From Botryococcus braunii (Eukaryota; Chlorophyta; Trebouxiophyceae): a stretch of DNA of 64,000 nt. Shown here one piece after another: positions 24,486-36,691 of the stretch. Under the pieces are notes generated by a model. That model was given only the letters and a program-made list of their open reading frames with translations. It searched no databases and was not told the DNA's origin. The number at the start of each line of letters is the position of its first letter. Within the stretch, counting starts at the first letter, position 1. The stretch spans positions 89,501-153,500 of the forward strand of contig MVGU01000981.1 in NCBI GenBank assembly GCA_002005505.1, read 5' to 3'. Made by a program: the position numbers and the translations under genes.

Positions 24486-25980
24486 TCATGCCAGATCCAG
24501 AAGGCCCTGGTCTTGCATCATGGCATCCAGAAAATCCGCAGATGCAGACCTGGGCAAGACCCCAAAGCCCCACGTTTCGACAGGCGCAGCCGCGCTTGTG
24601 TCATGAAGCGTGGCACCGGGTGGCCTGCAAAAGATCCCCGGATACTCTATCTCCGAGGACATGCCTCCTTGAGCGAACATGCCCAAGCCACTGTCCTCGC
24701 TTGGCTGGCCGGGAAACTGCGGCAAAGCCGAGACCGGCGCTTCTATGTCGTCACCCTTCAGGATCCCACTGATGGAGTCTAGCAAGACCCCCAACGACGT
24801 TCCCGCGGAGGCCTCCTGTGGGACCGGTCTGGCAGACGGGCCCTGGCGTCCACCATCAAGAGACCGCCGGAACGGCACGGGGTTGCTTCTGCTGCGCTGG
24901 AGGCTGTCCAGCTGCGGGATCTGCCTCCGCCTTTCTGCCAGCGGCGGTTCTCCTGGGATCTGCAGGCCGGTCAGTGGGTCGGGGTACTCACATAAGCAGA
25001 TCCAAGAGTACTGCCGCTGTGGTGGAGGCGGGTTCTGCGGTGAGGGCATCTCTTGCGCTGCCTGTCCCCAGGAGCCCATTTGGGGTGACACAGACCCCGA
25101 GGGCAAACTTTGCGGGGATCCATCCGGGTATGACACTGCACCTTGAGCGCTGGAGAGCTTCAAGGGAGACGTGTCCATCTGCTGGGGGGACTGCTGTGCT
25201 GGGCTGTAACTTTGAAAGAAGCGCAAGGGGGTGATGGGCTGGGGCGTGGGCGGTACGGCATCTGGGCCACTCATGCCTTGCTTCGGGGCGCCGCCAGTAT
25301 AAGGGGTGCTGGGCGGGTCTACTGGATCGAGCGGGGAGGGGCCTTGTGTATGCTGCTGTGGCTTTGGCTGCAGCGGGGGAGGCCCCATGGGGTCTTGGTG
25401 CATGCGTGGCGATGATTGCAAAATAAAAGGGGGAGGCTGGAAGAAAATCACTGGCATAGGTTGGAAGCCTCCTGGAGAATGGAGCGATTGCTGCGCTCCT
25501 GATGGGATGTGCAGCAGGACGGGCATGGCGCCATTCATGCCGACCATGAAGGGTACAACCTCTTGAACGCCTTCTCGCGGCACTTCCCTGCTCTTTGGGC
25601 CCGAGGTTGGCCCAACCGTGCGCTGCGCAGGCGTGGACAGCCCCCACGGCATGCTTTGAAATTGGGGACTCGAAGGCCCTTGCATGAGCAGCGCATTGCG
25701 CAGGCCTGGGAGATGACTGCTTCTGCCATCCTCCTGCCTGCTGGAAGGTAACAAAGCGTCTCCAACGCATGCCCCGACGGCGGGTGGGGCAGCACCCACT
25801 GCTGACATCCTCTCCTGAACCAGGTCCAGGTCTAAGGGCTGTGCATTGAAGCGGGGCAGGTTGCCCGCTCTTGGATCATTCACACTCAATGTGGCTGTAG
25901 CTTGGGAGCCCGCCCTTTGCAGCCCTCCTCCCCGGACACCGATCTCGCTGCTTTCACCTGCATACGCTGGAGATTGTCAC
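24486..25980 (-). CDS. Candidate host exon, Pro/Gln/Ser-rich regulator-like
   Basis: A minus-strand frame open for about 500 codons, from about 25980 to TGA at 24486-24488. There is no clear ATG: the part from 25889 begins with TTG, and the frame is open further upstream to a possible acceptor (TCTCCAG or GTATGCAG near 25955-25975), so it reads as an internal or last exon. The product is rich in Pro, Gln, Ser, Met and Gly with long disordered stretches (QPPPFILQSSP, PPSTPYTGG, PQQMDTSPLKL). Short blocks such as PFRRSLDGG and LPRSASADFLDAMM resemble linear motifs in plant transcription regulators. No DNA-binding domain is present in this exon. The region is much more GC-rich than its flanks. 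This is the best host-gene candidate here, but a GC-driven chance ORF cannot be excluded. Confidence 0.45.
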
Positions 25981-26678
25981 GGATGGAATCCTTGTGACAT
26001 CCCAGCAAACTTTCACTTAAGAGAGCCCGGGCCGAACAAACTCACGCCACTCATACGATTCATCATCCAGGACAGCCCCTCCCATTTGGCACAGCCCCAC
26101 CCCGACTCCCCCCCCCCTCCCAACCCAACCCCACCACCTTCCCCCAACCCCCCGCGGGGGTGGAGGGGGGCAAGACGCATAACGGATTTATAGAGAAAAC
26201 TGGGGTGCGCTAGTTCAGCTTTTTAGACCCCTTTTTCTGTATGAGTTTGGCAACCTCGCCTCCTGCTGTCGCGTTCGTGAAAGATGTCTTGTGGGGCAGT
26301 GATCAGCAAAATATGTGGGGATTTCAAGCTGCATGTTTTGGCATGCCGGCCGACCCAAAGGCGCTGGCAAGTGCTTTGCCCCCAGAAGGCCGTCATGCCA
26401 AAGGCTTCAAGCATGGCAGCAATTAGCAGAGTCTCTGCAGAAGCCTAGCAGAATCCTTTCGCAAGACCAGCCTGCATGCATACCAGAGTCCTTTGTGCGA
26501 GTGGTCACCAGAAACGGGAGTGCACCGTGCATCGCAACCTTCTGTATGAGCCACCCGAAAGACTGCACTTGTACCAGTGCATGGGAGCTTGTTTGCATCA
26601 AGGCCGCTGTCATTGTGAACAACTCTATCCCGCTTTTTGAGTGGCTACCCAACTCAGCTATCCTACCTTGGAATGCAT
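25981..26678. other. Unassigned, with C-rich patch
   Basis: A C-rich patch at 26090-26150 is followed by G-rich bases. No gene recognised. Confidence 0.5.
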
Positions 26679-26748
<70 letters not shown>

Positions 26749-26790
26749 CACAAGCGCACACACACGCGCACACACACACGCTTGCACGCG
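26679..26790 (+). repeat. (CA)n microsatellite
   Basis: About 110 bp of CA with a few CGCA interruptions at its right end. Confidence 0.96.
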
Positions 26791-29700
26791 CCTTCGACCT
26801 TTCAGGTCGACAGCCCTCACCTGGGCCACAATGGACTGTTGCCGATGACCTGCGGGAACTGCCTGACAGTTGCTTCTGCCGGATGTCATGATCAATGGCC
26901 TTGGTCATGGCCCTCTGGGGCCACTTGTTGATGCCGAGCCGCCTGCAATTGCGCTTCAATGTAGTGGGGCACACTGACAGTGCTGCTGCTGCCTCCTTCA
27001 GCCTTTTGGGGAAATGGGGCTGCAGAAAAGCATACAGGTTTTAATTGCACTGTCACATTGCAAGAAAGTCCAAAGACTGGGATACCAGGAGATAACGGAG
27101 TGTGAGAGCATGAGTTAAGCACCAGATGATCAAAGGTTGGTGCAGTACAGAAGGGACTGGTCACCATTGAGCTATCATCCGACAAAATAGTGGCGACAAA
27201 AACGCAGCGTCTAACCGTATGCGGGCAGGTTGAATTTGAGAGAGGCCATTCAACAGAGGCCATTTGATACAAACTACATCATGGTAGCTTGTCATCAACA
27301 GGCATGAATGCCAGGTATTCAGGAGATCAGCTGCTTCAAGGCAATGGCAGAGGCCATTTGATACAAAGTACATCATGATGAGTTTGTCATCAAGAGGCAT
27401 GAATGCTAGGTGCTCAAGAGATTTGCGTCAAGGCGCTGCGACAGAAAGTGAGTTAGGCTTCGTAGCCCCAGGTGTACAAGCGAGGGGAATTCTTCACAAC
27501 GAGACTGGTGCCCATCGAAGAAAGGCTGAAACACCATACCCACAATCCAACCCATACTCCCTTGTGCACAAGCTTCGGGTTTTAAGCCGGCTCACTGCTC
27601 CCCAACAAGGGGTGATGCAGGGGACACAAGGACGAACGAGGTGCAGCTTTGCACTTTTCGCCAAGACAGCACTTCATTTTGTAAGACACATACGCTCTAT
27701 CAACCCCTAAAACTCCACAAAAAAGGCCTTCATATGACGTGATTAAGGGCTGTTCTTTGACATAAATCGGACATGTTGCCCTATCACTGCTTCGAAACAC
27801 CTGAGGGTAGTCCGCAGAGGAGACGGAGCATCCCAACGTCAGGTTGATGTTGGGAAATGAGTTTGCAACAGTGTGTCTGTCAGAACTGACAGGCTCATGG
27901 AGTACGCTGATGATGTAATACTTGGGACAGTACAGGTACTCAACAGCATGAGAACGAAGTCACCGATGTGCGTACTTAGGCCACTATACCTCTAAGGGGC
28001 AGTGATCTTATCCACAGCCCACAATCTCAGCTCAAAGGTACCAACCCCAGCAACGCTCCCCCAAACCAGCAGGAATCCTTTCAAAAGAGGTCTTGCCCAG
28101 TGGGTCTTTAGCACAAGTTGTTGTTAATGCAGTTGGGGACCTTGGGGAATGTTTTTGTCTTCATCAGCGATAGGGCTTCCTTCAAGTGGCAGATGTGTCT
28201 GGAACGCAAATGTTGCTGTAAACCTTCCACCATAACCATGGGTGTTCCAAGGCCTGAGAACATTAAAACCCCTGTGCGTAACGAGCTGCATTCCATGCAC
28301 ATGGGAATCCCCAACATCCTCGAGTAATTAGATTATTTGGTTTTACGTACGTTTGGTTTTGTGACACAGCATGCGGCAGGCTCTGCAACCTGTAGCGCAC
28401 ATGCCTGACCAAACATATTGCAAGGCCTTGGACCTCCCACACCTCCCGTACGCCTGTGTGCACGACCAAATGTAAGGTCAGGACTGCCCCAACCTCTCAT
28501 GAGGCAAATTACTTGCTGCCTGATGCTCCAACTGAAAATAGTGTACAGGAGCCACCCACACACCCTGCCCACCCAACTCAGCCCAGCATGAGCCCCGCTC
28601 AGCCCGCAAGCATGATTGAGGGTCTGGAGGAGTCCATGCTTGGTGCTTGGTCCATGCATGGTTGAGCATCTGGGGGAATCCTGCTGTTGCCACCTTTTGG
28701 CAAGCCATATTGCTAGGCTTGTGGAGGCTCAAATCTGCTTCCTCCAGGGCCCCTTCTAGATTGCCATACAGGGTTGGGGTTGGGTGGCCCTTGCGAAGTT
28801 CAGAAATATGAGGGCCTACTCACCTCCAGGTCTTGGTAGGTAAGAAGCGACTTGATGACAACTGCTTTCCTTTTTCCAGTACCTATAACCACAGCGGAAA
28901 CCTTTCACCGACTGTCTCCAAACAAAGTCAGCTGGACAGGCCAGCATTTCCCAGAAATCCAAGTGGCAATAGTCAGGCCAGCTGGCAGGGACAAGTTACA
29001 TTTTGGTATTTGCACCATGATTTGCTGGGGCCATGTCCCAACTGTCCTAGCCCTAGGAGGATTGAGAGCAAAGGACAGCACGCAAGCGAATTGACAAGGT
29101 CGTACCATGCCTTCCTTTGCCAGATTTTTCATTGTGCTGCACCAAGGTTGAAGCGCCTGAATTTTGCCTCTCGAGGTCGCAACCCGAGTCACCTGCAAAA
29201 CACACTCACAATACTTACAGTGCCTTAGTACTCCCTGAACTTTCAAGCCTTTCCGCCAAGCAACAGAGCTGCCATCTGCAGACGGTCAGAGAGATTTTGA
29301 GAACCAGCACGGGGTTTCAACCAAATACATTCTCAACTTGAGAAATTCTCACAACAGCAAGTCATGCCTTGTGACAAGTGCAGAACAGATAGGCTTGCCT
29401 TTTGATGACGCGCTGTCTTGAGATGGGGCGACTGGTATAGTGGACCAGATGTCCTCGAACAGATAGCTTGATTCCCAATAATCCATAGTTCCAAGCACAA
29501 GCCAACAACTTCTGCTCCGGCAGACCTGCAAGATTGGGACGCACAACCTGAGACAGATGTTGTCATGCTGAGCCTGATGACCTTGGGTAATAGGCCACGC
29601 CATCATTGACCGGGATACTCTGGGGTCTAAGGGTCCTGGGTCAACAATGGTAAACATGGATTCTGGGCTGCTTTGAATGCTTGAGGGGTTTGATCGTTTG

Positions 29701-31103
29701 CATGTCAGAAAGCGAAGGGCTGCCTTTGCCAGGCATTGCAGCAATGTTAAGTGGAGCAAGGGCAAATAATGGGGATGGCTACGGTATTGAGCTTTCATAT
29801 GCCACAGTGACCAGCACACTACGGATTACCCCATCAGAAAAGTAGAATACTGAATAAAAGACGTTTAAGAAGGGCCTGTAAGTCCAGGAGACAAAAACGG
29901 ATTTGTTTGCACTGCGTGTATATTACAGTCAAATGAGTGGAAAGCGTTGACAAACTTATTGCATCCCTGGATGTAAGTTTATGAAAGCCCAGCCCAAAGC
30001 GAAATCAGAAGTGATAGCAAATGAACAAAAATACCTAAAGCTTCCCATGACAGAATTGTCACTGGCTACTAACACATGGCTAGTAAGAGATGATATGAAA
30101 ACTCAGAATGCTTGAATGCAAAATGCCCGTGACAGAGGACCATCCGAGACTTAAAATGATGCAGACTATGTGAAAGAACGCTGAGCAAAAGGTCTAGCAA
30201 AGGTCCACCAAGGATCCATATCCTGAAGCTGGCTTGGTAGAAAAGCAAGCCGTCCACCATTCGAAAAATCACCGAAGCAAGGACCAATTCAGAATGTCAC
30301 TACAAGTCATTTTGAACCCTCGAAGATGTTGTTAGCCATGTGATTCATCACCAGTGGGGACCCCGGTCAGAGAGCGTTGGGAATCCGGAAGCGTCCGTCA
30401 GGCTCAGGCTGAAGTAGCACAAAGTACCCAGCACTAAATGATGATTATCTTTCCATCAAGCAATTGGATTTTCAGAAAGCTTCATGTAAGAGATTGGACT
30501 GCAAATTTTGTGATGGTGGTCACTTTTCTGCTCAAGCCCTTGAGCGAGCAACTGAGCAGCACACCTCAGGCGAAGAGACACAGGGTGCGCAGCAATGTGA
30601 CCGAGCTTCATGGCATCTCCACGTCCAGTAAGGGGCGGTCCCACTCCCAGGCGTCGCCCTCCTGTCGTGGATCGTTGCCTTCTAAGCCACCACCCATAAC
30701 AATCTGCTGGTTATTCAGCAAAGGACCCCTAACGTCACGCAGCCCCAAGCCTTTCTGCTACGATACATCATGCATGATATCCCAAAAACTGCCTTGCAAG
30801 CCCCCGCATCTAAAAAGTAGTAGACACGCTGAAGATCGAGACGGGGGGTAGGCCCCCATGCAATGAAACGCAACGGCTCAGAGAATTGCCTATTCCTATC
30901 GTCTATGGAAGTAGGCGCCGGAGCTTTGTTTGAGGGCCACCCGCAGACGTTGAGGTCAAAGCCGGCATGCCGATTCTGAAGGCAGTTCCATTTCGATTCT
31001 GAAGGATTCGATTCTGAAGGAACTTCCATGCAGGGGGAAACGATCCGGAGAGATACTCGATGTGAGGCAGTACCCTAGAAGGTTTAGCCACGGTAGCAAG
31101 AAA
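26791..31103. other. Unassigned non-coding stretch
   Basis: No transposon domains or RNA genes recognised. A pyrimidine-rich acceptor-like site (TTTTTCCAG at 28871-28879) precedes an open segment to about 29000, which could be an exon but has no recognisable motif. Two segments (27238-27300 and 27350-27410) are imperfect direct repeats containing GAGGCCATTTGATACAAA and GGCATGAATGC. Confidence 0.45.
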
Positions 31104-31506
<403 letters not shown>

Positions 31507-31639
31507 CTTCGTCTCTCCTCTACCCTCTCCCTCCCCCCCCCGGGGGGCCCCCTTGTCTCCTTCCCCATCTTTCTGTTTTCTTGTTGTCTTCCCTTTCACG
31601 CATAATTTTGCCAGATCCATATATTTTTTACACATGCAG

Positions 31640-31800
31640 CTCGTCGGCTGTCGACACGTGACTATTGGGGCACTGGGGGCCTGATAGTAAATCCCTGCAG
31701 ATGGCAGGCAGAGTCCAGTGCGGAAAAGCTCTGCAGGCGAAATTAGGTTGGGATGCGAACAAGGTATGTGAGATGTGCACGGGGAGACAAACATCATAAT
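31640..31800 (+). repeat. Dispersed repeat segment after CT tract
   Basis: TCGACACGTGACTATT and GGGGGCCTGA match 8277-8308 and 17975-18008. From 31735 the bases AATTAGGTTGGGATGC, GTGAGATGTGCA and ACAAACATCAT repeat the end of 31104-31258, so the unit occurs on both sides of the CT tract. Confidence 0.65.
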
Positions 31801-32737
31801 AGCACATCTGGTTCTGCCATCCTAAAAGTGACGAGCTATGATCCAGATGCATGCACAGTTGAAGGCAGCACTATAAACATACGGTAAAAAGTCGTAGGCA
31901 GATGTCGCGGATGGCGGAACCGCAAAACGTTTCCTGCAAGCTTCCTGAACATTTAACCCTTTCAATGAACTCGAATGTAAAAACAACAGGGTTAAGGTGG
32001 CTGGGTGAATTCTGGAAATTTGTATGTGGGTAAATCGATATCGGTGCTCCACGAATGGCGCACCCGGAAAAACGCGATCTCGCGGACTTACTGCACAGAT
32101 ACCACTTCCATTGCCTTAAGATGTGTTAAAAATGTCTTACTCTTGATGGCCGAAGTCAGAATCCTTGAAAGTGGGCACATCGATGTCCGCACTCGTCGTG
32201 GAAAACAGTTTCCATCGTATCCCTGTGAACCACTCCTCGCAGCCCTCAAAACTTTTCAGCACATCATTAAATATTAAAACGGTATATTTGACTGAGCCTC
32301 ATCACGTATGCTGAACTTTGCAAGTTCGTGTCGACGGTTTTTCGGAGTGCACATCTGCGCGGCTCCCTCAGCAGCAGAGCACATGACCAGGTCACGTGGA
32401 AGAGGTGGCAGCATTACGCGCCTTGCAGCGCGAGTGCATGGCGCAGCGTTACCTGCAATACACCGCAATACAGCGCTGTACACAGGCTGTACAAAAGCCT
32501 CCGCTCAGGCTGCCACGCCGCGAAATCCCATCTCTCCGTGCTAGATTTCCGATTTAAAAAGTAGATTTGCGATTTACAAGGCTTACGGACAGCTTCCGGA
32601 CCTCGGAGCTACACCGCATCTCGGCGGAGCTGAACCCTGTTTATTTCAGTGCCGTTGCCAACCGAAAAATCTCAGAAATTATACGCCTGCCTCGGATCTC
32701 TGGCGCGTGCAAGGCGTTACCAGCGCGTCCCCATTAT
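31801..32737. other. Unassigned non-coding stretch
   Basis: No gene recognised; short frames without motifs. Confidence 0.5.
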
Positions 32738-32917
32738 AAGCCTCCCCAGCGGGCATCCAAGGCTGTCGGCCCCCGACACCGGAAAACCTGCCCCCTCTGG
32801 GGGGCAGGTAAATATAGGGCCCTCCCCTTAGGCGGAGCGGCGGAACCTGCCCCCAATTCCGGCGCAATGAAAGGCCGAAAAGGCTGACAGGCGCAATTAG
32901 GTTGGGATGCGAGCGAT
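32738..32917 (+). repeat. Dispersed GC-rich repeat, third copy
   Basis: Contains GGCATCCAAGGCTGTCGG, a strong hairpin CCTGCCCCC/GGGGGGCAGG at 32787-32808, GGCGGAACCTGCCCCCAATT and TTAGGTTGGGATGCGAGCG. It is cut on its right by a copia LTR scrap, so it has no CT tail. Confidence 0.7.
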
Positions 32918-32970
32918 TGTACCTTATGTTCGAAAACGTCCAGAATCTGCCGTGTCTCTAGGTACCTTAT
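32918..32970 (-). repeat. Scrap of family A-like copia LTR
   Basis: On the minus strand it reads ATAAGGTACC, GACACGGCAGATTCTGGACG and TTTTCGAACATAAGGTACAA, which matches 6822-6873 almost exactly. The family C copia is inserted at its edge. Only about 50 bp remain here; any remainder may lie beyond the right end of the window. Confidence 0.75.
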
Positions 32971-32995
32971 TGTACAATTCTGGGCATAATGTTCC

Positions 32996-33140
32996 CTGTA
33001 TGTCCCGGCACGAAGGGTGTTAAGCTCGGTCGGGTCTCTTGCTGTGTGTAGGAGAGCAAGCAGAGCCCGACTATGTGTTGACACTTGTGGCAACTGATCA
33101 GAGATAAGCACCCGGAGTGCTCTTTCAGTCCCAAACAAGT
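32996..33140 (-). repeat. LTR module copy 2, family C
   Basis: 145 bp, ending ACATACAG followed by GGAACA. Same element-specific variant as copy 1. Confidence 0.9.
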
Positions 33141-33321
33141 CATTACATTGCTTCTTGCTCTCTCTCAACGCCAAGGAATTCAAACTACCTCTTCTACGCA
33201 TCGCCAGATAGTTCGCATTACCATTGTTCGATGAGCCAAGCATTAGCAACATTCTAATACGCTTTTCTAGACCTCTTCCTAATCAATTGTTCATGCAAGT
33301 TACTAAGATGCAGCACTTCAC

Positions 33322-33466
33322 CTGTATGTCCCGGCACGAAGGGTGTTAAGCTCGGTCGGGTCTCTTGCTGTGTGTAGGAGAGCAAGCAGAGCCCGACTAT
33401 GTGTTGACACTTGTGGCAACTGATCAGAGATAAGCACCCGGAGTGCTCTTTCAGTCCCAAACAAGT
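33322..33466 (-). repeat. LTR module copy 1, family C
   Basis: 145 bp, ACTTGTTTGGG to GACATACAG, followed by GTGAAG on the minus strand. It contains GCAC/GTGC and GTCGGG/CCCGAC hairpin arms. It carries the variant TCAACACATAGTC, shared with copy 2. Confidence 0.9.
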
Positions 33467-33714
33467 ACCGAGCCCTTCATGCCTGCTGCCTATATCCTTT
33501 CTCGCAAGAACGCGTCAGATTGCATTACTCTCTTTCTCCGAAATGGAATCAGTCCAGATCAATTATGGCAGAACTCTAGAGTTCTGCCATCCCTTACTCA
33601 ACCTCTAAGATTGTTCACAGTGATTGCTTTAGAGAAGCCTGGCCACTATTACTCTTCTGAGGGAAAGTCACTAATTGTTCTTTCACTATTATAACACTTC
33701 CCCTTGACTTTTCC

Positions 33715-35004
33715 TCACAAAAACTTGGCCAGTCCTAGAGCCTCACGATGGCCCTGAAATACCTGCCTTGTCAAAGGCTTGGTAAATATATCTGCCACAT
33801 TCCTAGCAGAAGGAACGTATTTCACATCCACCTGTCCCAATGCAATAGCTTCCCGAGCAAAATGAAAGCTGATTGCAATGTGCTTGGTATGCTTAGAGAA
33901 CACTGGATTTCTGAGATGATTGATGCATCCCTGATTATCACAGTGGATCTTCACAATCCAAGGAGAAATACCAATTTCTTCCAGGAATCCCTTCATCCAA
34001 TTTGCCTCTTTGACAGCTGCACTTGCCGCCATAAACTCAGCCTCTACAGTGGATGTGGCCACTGCAGACTGCTTCTTGCTTCCCCAAACTACAACCCCTC
34101 CGAACACACGAATTACGTAACCAGTAGTGGAAAACCGATGATCCTGATCACCACCATAATCTGCATCAACAAAGCCCTCCAGCTCTGTGTCATTCCCTCC
34201 AAGTACTAGAACAAGATCCCTGGTAGCCTTCAGATATTTCAACACTCTGATGGCTTCATTCCAGTGAGCAGTAGTAGGAGTAATCCTATACCTGGAGAGC
34301 ACTCCCACAGCCTGGGAAATATCAGGCCTAGTGGTGTTGGCAATGTACAACAGTGACCCAACCAGTTCACAATATCTATGACCTGGTGGCAAGGGACTCC
34401 CAGCTCCAATGCTGGCACTGTTGTCCTTAGACACAGGTTGCTGTGTGGCCACAAAATCCTTAGTCATAGGGGTGTCAGGCCCCACAGACTCCAGATCCAG
34501 CCCAAATTTCTCAATGAGTGCATCAATCTTGGGAATGCAGCTCAATGAAATCAACCCTTTCTCTCTATCTCTCATCACTTGGCAGCCCAAGAAATCTTTC
34601 ACCACTCCTAGATCATGAATGGTGAACTCATGCTTAAGCAACCCTTTCACTCTCTCAATCTCACCCATGCCCTTGGAAACTATCAATAGATCATCAACAT
34701 AAATCAGCACAAAGGATTTTCCTCCATCCACAGAACATTTCACATAGACACCAGCATCACTCTTGCACACCTCATACCCCATGGTATGGAGCTTTTCATT
34801 GAGGGTCTTATGCCATGCCCTTGGAGCTTGTTTCAGGCCATACAGTGCCTTCTTCAAGCGACACACTGTGTTCCCATCCCCATTTTCAAACCCAGGAGGT
34901 TGTGTGACATAGACCTCCTCCTCTAATTCACCATTTAAAAATGCAGTCTTGACATCCACCTGGTGGATTTCAAGACCCTCTTGTGCAGCCACTGACAGCA
35001 AAGC
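33715..35004 (-). pseudogene. pol: Copia family C RT and RNase H, C-terminal part
   Basis: Reads [30 protein letters not shown], the catalytic YVDDLLIV near 34690-34713, [17 protein letters not shown], then RNase H ([33 protein letters not shown]) and FTKPL before the stop. There is no internal stop. The N-terminal half of RT is at 55453-55787, because copia B is inserted between the Ala and Leu codons of RRALLSV. By eye the protein is clearly related to, but distinct from, the family A and B polymerases. Confidence 0.93.
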
Positions 35005-35210
35005 TGTTGAGTTGTGAACATACATTATAGAATGCCTTGTGCTTTAGGTGATCTTCAAATGTACATTATTAGGATACGGGTCCACTATCCACATAAGGTA
35101 CCTCAAGACACGTTCGGATGAGGTCTATTTCGAACATAAAGTACAATCTGATTTAGATTACGCGTTAGCGTGAAAGGACTATTAAAGCTGCGATCACCGC
35201 ATAGTCGAGC

Positions 35211-35346
35211 AACTGGTTTGGAAAGATACTGGGCACATAAGGATGCCAGTCTTGTTCATGCAGTTGCATGTGTCTAAAAGAGCAGACAGTCGTCAAGGAC
35301 TGTAGCTGGAGAGGCACGAACTTACGACCTGTCTGCTTGCTTACAG
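35211..35346 (+). repeat. LTR module copy 1, family B 5' LTR
   Basis: 136 bp, AACTGGTTTGG to TTGCTTACAG, followed by GTGCGG. Confidence 0.9.
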
Positions 35347-35543
35347 GTGCGGTGACGCAGGATGTGTATTGGTAATGTGTTCATGTTTGATTGCTTGTTT
35401 GTAAGTGAACCATCTTAGTGGACAATCAAGTCTCCCAAACAGCTAAGGGACGGAGTCTTGATTGAGTATAGGAAGGTACTTGCTTTCAGCCGTCAGGAGC
35501 TTATCCGTGTGTAGATGCTCATTGACAGATCAACATGTAACGG

Positions 35544-35679
35544 AACTGGTTTGGAAAGATACTGGGCACATAAGGATGCCAGTCTTGTTCATGCAGTTGC
35601 ATGTGTCTAAAAGAGCAGACAGTCGTCAAGGACTGTAGCTGGAGAGGCGCGAACTTACGACCTGTCTGCTTGCTTACAG
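35544..35679 (+). repeat. LTR module copy 2, family B 5' LTR
   Basis: 136 bp, ending TTGCTTACAG followed by GAGACG. Differs from copy 1 at one base (GGCGC for GGCAC), probably after insertion. Confidence 0.9.
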
Positions 35680-35690
35680 GAGACGCCACT

Positions 35691-35734
35691 GCCCATAACC
35701 TTTTACAGGTTATGGGCCCACGCCCTTCCAGCTG
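35691..35734 (+). other. Copia primer binding site with self-complementary LTR end
   Basis: GGTTATGGGCCCACGC starts right after the LTR at 35708. It is complementary to the anticodon arm of a plant-type initiator tRNA-Met, and pairing extends with small gaps through GCTGGAAG-like bases. This is the half-tRNA priming known from Drosophila copia and a few relatives. GCCCATAACC at 35691-35700 and GGTTATGGGC at 35708-35717 form a perfect 10-bp hairpin around TTTTACA. Confidence 0.8.
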
Positions 35735-36218
35735 AGCCAAGGGCAGACAGGAGTGCATGGCATCATCGGATGCATCTGTACTGGGTTTTCCGCGGACTCG
35801 CCTGACGGCAAGAAGAAGTAAAAGAGGAACAACTGGATATTCACTCAGAAGGCCTACGGACAGAGTCTTCAATATCTTGGGAAGTTTATTTTCCGTGAAG
35901 TGACCTGAGATTATCACCCGTCGTCGTTGTCATGAGACCGTCAGTAGGTCCGGGTGGTCAAGCAATTGAATTGCTGAAGAATATTTTTGTTATAATAGTG
36001 AAAGAACAGATTAGTGACTTTCCCTCAGAAGAGTAATAGTGGCCAGGCTTCCCTAAAGCAATCAATGTGAACAATCTTAGAGGTAGAGTAATGGATGGCA
36101 GAACTCTAGAGTTCTGCCATAATTGATCTGGACTGATTCCATCTTAGAAAGAGAGAGTAATGCAATTTGACGCGTTCTTGCGAGAAAGGATATAGGCAGC
36201 AGGCATGAAGGGATCGGC

Positions 36219-36363
36219 ACTTGTTTGGGACTGAAAGAGCACTCCGGGTGCTTATCTCTGATCAGTTGCCACAAGTGTCCACACACAGTCGGGCTCTGCT
36301 TGCTCTCCTACACACAGCAAGAGACCCGACCGAGCTTAACACCCTTCGTGCCGGGACATACAG
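36219..36363 (+). repeat. LTR module copy 1, family C solo LTR
   Basis: 145 bp, ending GACATACAG followed by GTGAAG. Confidence 0.9.
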
Positions 36364-36546
36364 GTGAAGTGCTGCATCTCAGTGTAACTTGCATGGACAA
36401 TTGATTAGGAAGAGGTCTAGATAAGTGTATTAGAATGTTGCTAATGCTTGGCTCATCGAACAATGGTAATGCGAACTATCTGTCGATGCTTAGAAGAGGT
36501 AGTTTGAATTCCTTGGCGTTGAGAGAGAGCAAGAAGCAATGTAATG

Positions 36547-36691
36547 ACTTGTTTGGGACTGAAAGAGCACTCCGGGTGCTTATCTCTGATCAGTTGCCAC
36601 AAGTGTCCACACACAGTCGGGCTCTGCTTGCTCTCCTACACACAGCAAGAGACCCGACCGAGCTTAACACCCTTCGTGCCGGGACATACAG
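36547..36691 (+). repeat. LTR module copy 2, family C solo LTR
   Basis: 145 bp, ending GACATACAG followed by GGAACA. The spacer to copy 1 is 183 bp. Confidence 0.9.

Larger units (their letters stand above)
32971..33696 (-). repeat. 3' LTR of copia family C
   Basis: 726 bp on the minus strand, TGTTATAATAG to TTGTACA. Homologous to the 729-bp solo LTR at 35988-36716, from which it differs at scattered sites. It carries two identical 145-bp modules. Confidence 0.93.
35005..35707 (+). repeat. 5' LTR of copia family B
   Basis: 703 bp, TGTTGAGTTGTGAAC to CCTTTTACA. Modules at 35211-35346 and 35544-35679. The final GCCCATAACC (35691-35700) is the exact complement of the primer binding site that follows. 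Confidence 0.95.

Noticed and set aside
24978..25012. A 32-base GTGAGT...CTGAC...CTGCAG segment inside the 24486-25980 frame that looks like a tiny intron
   Set aside because: Far below the usual minimum intron length in plants and algae, and the frame is open through it, so no splicing is needed.
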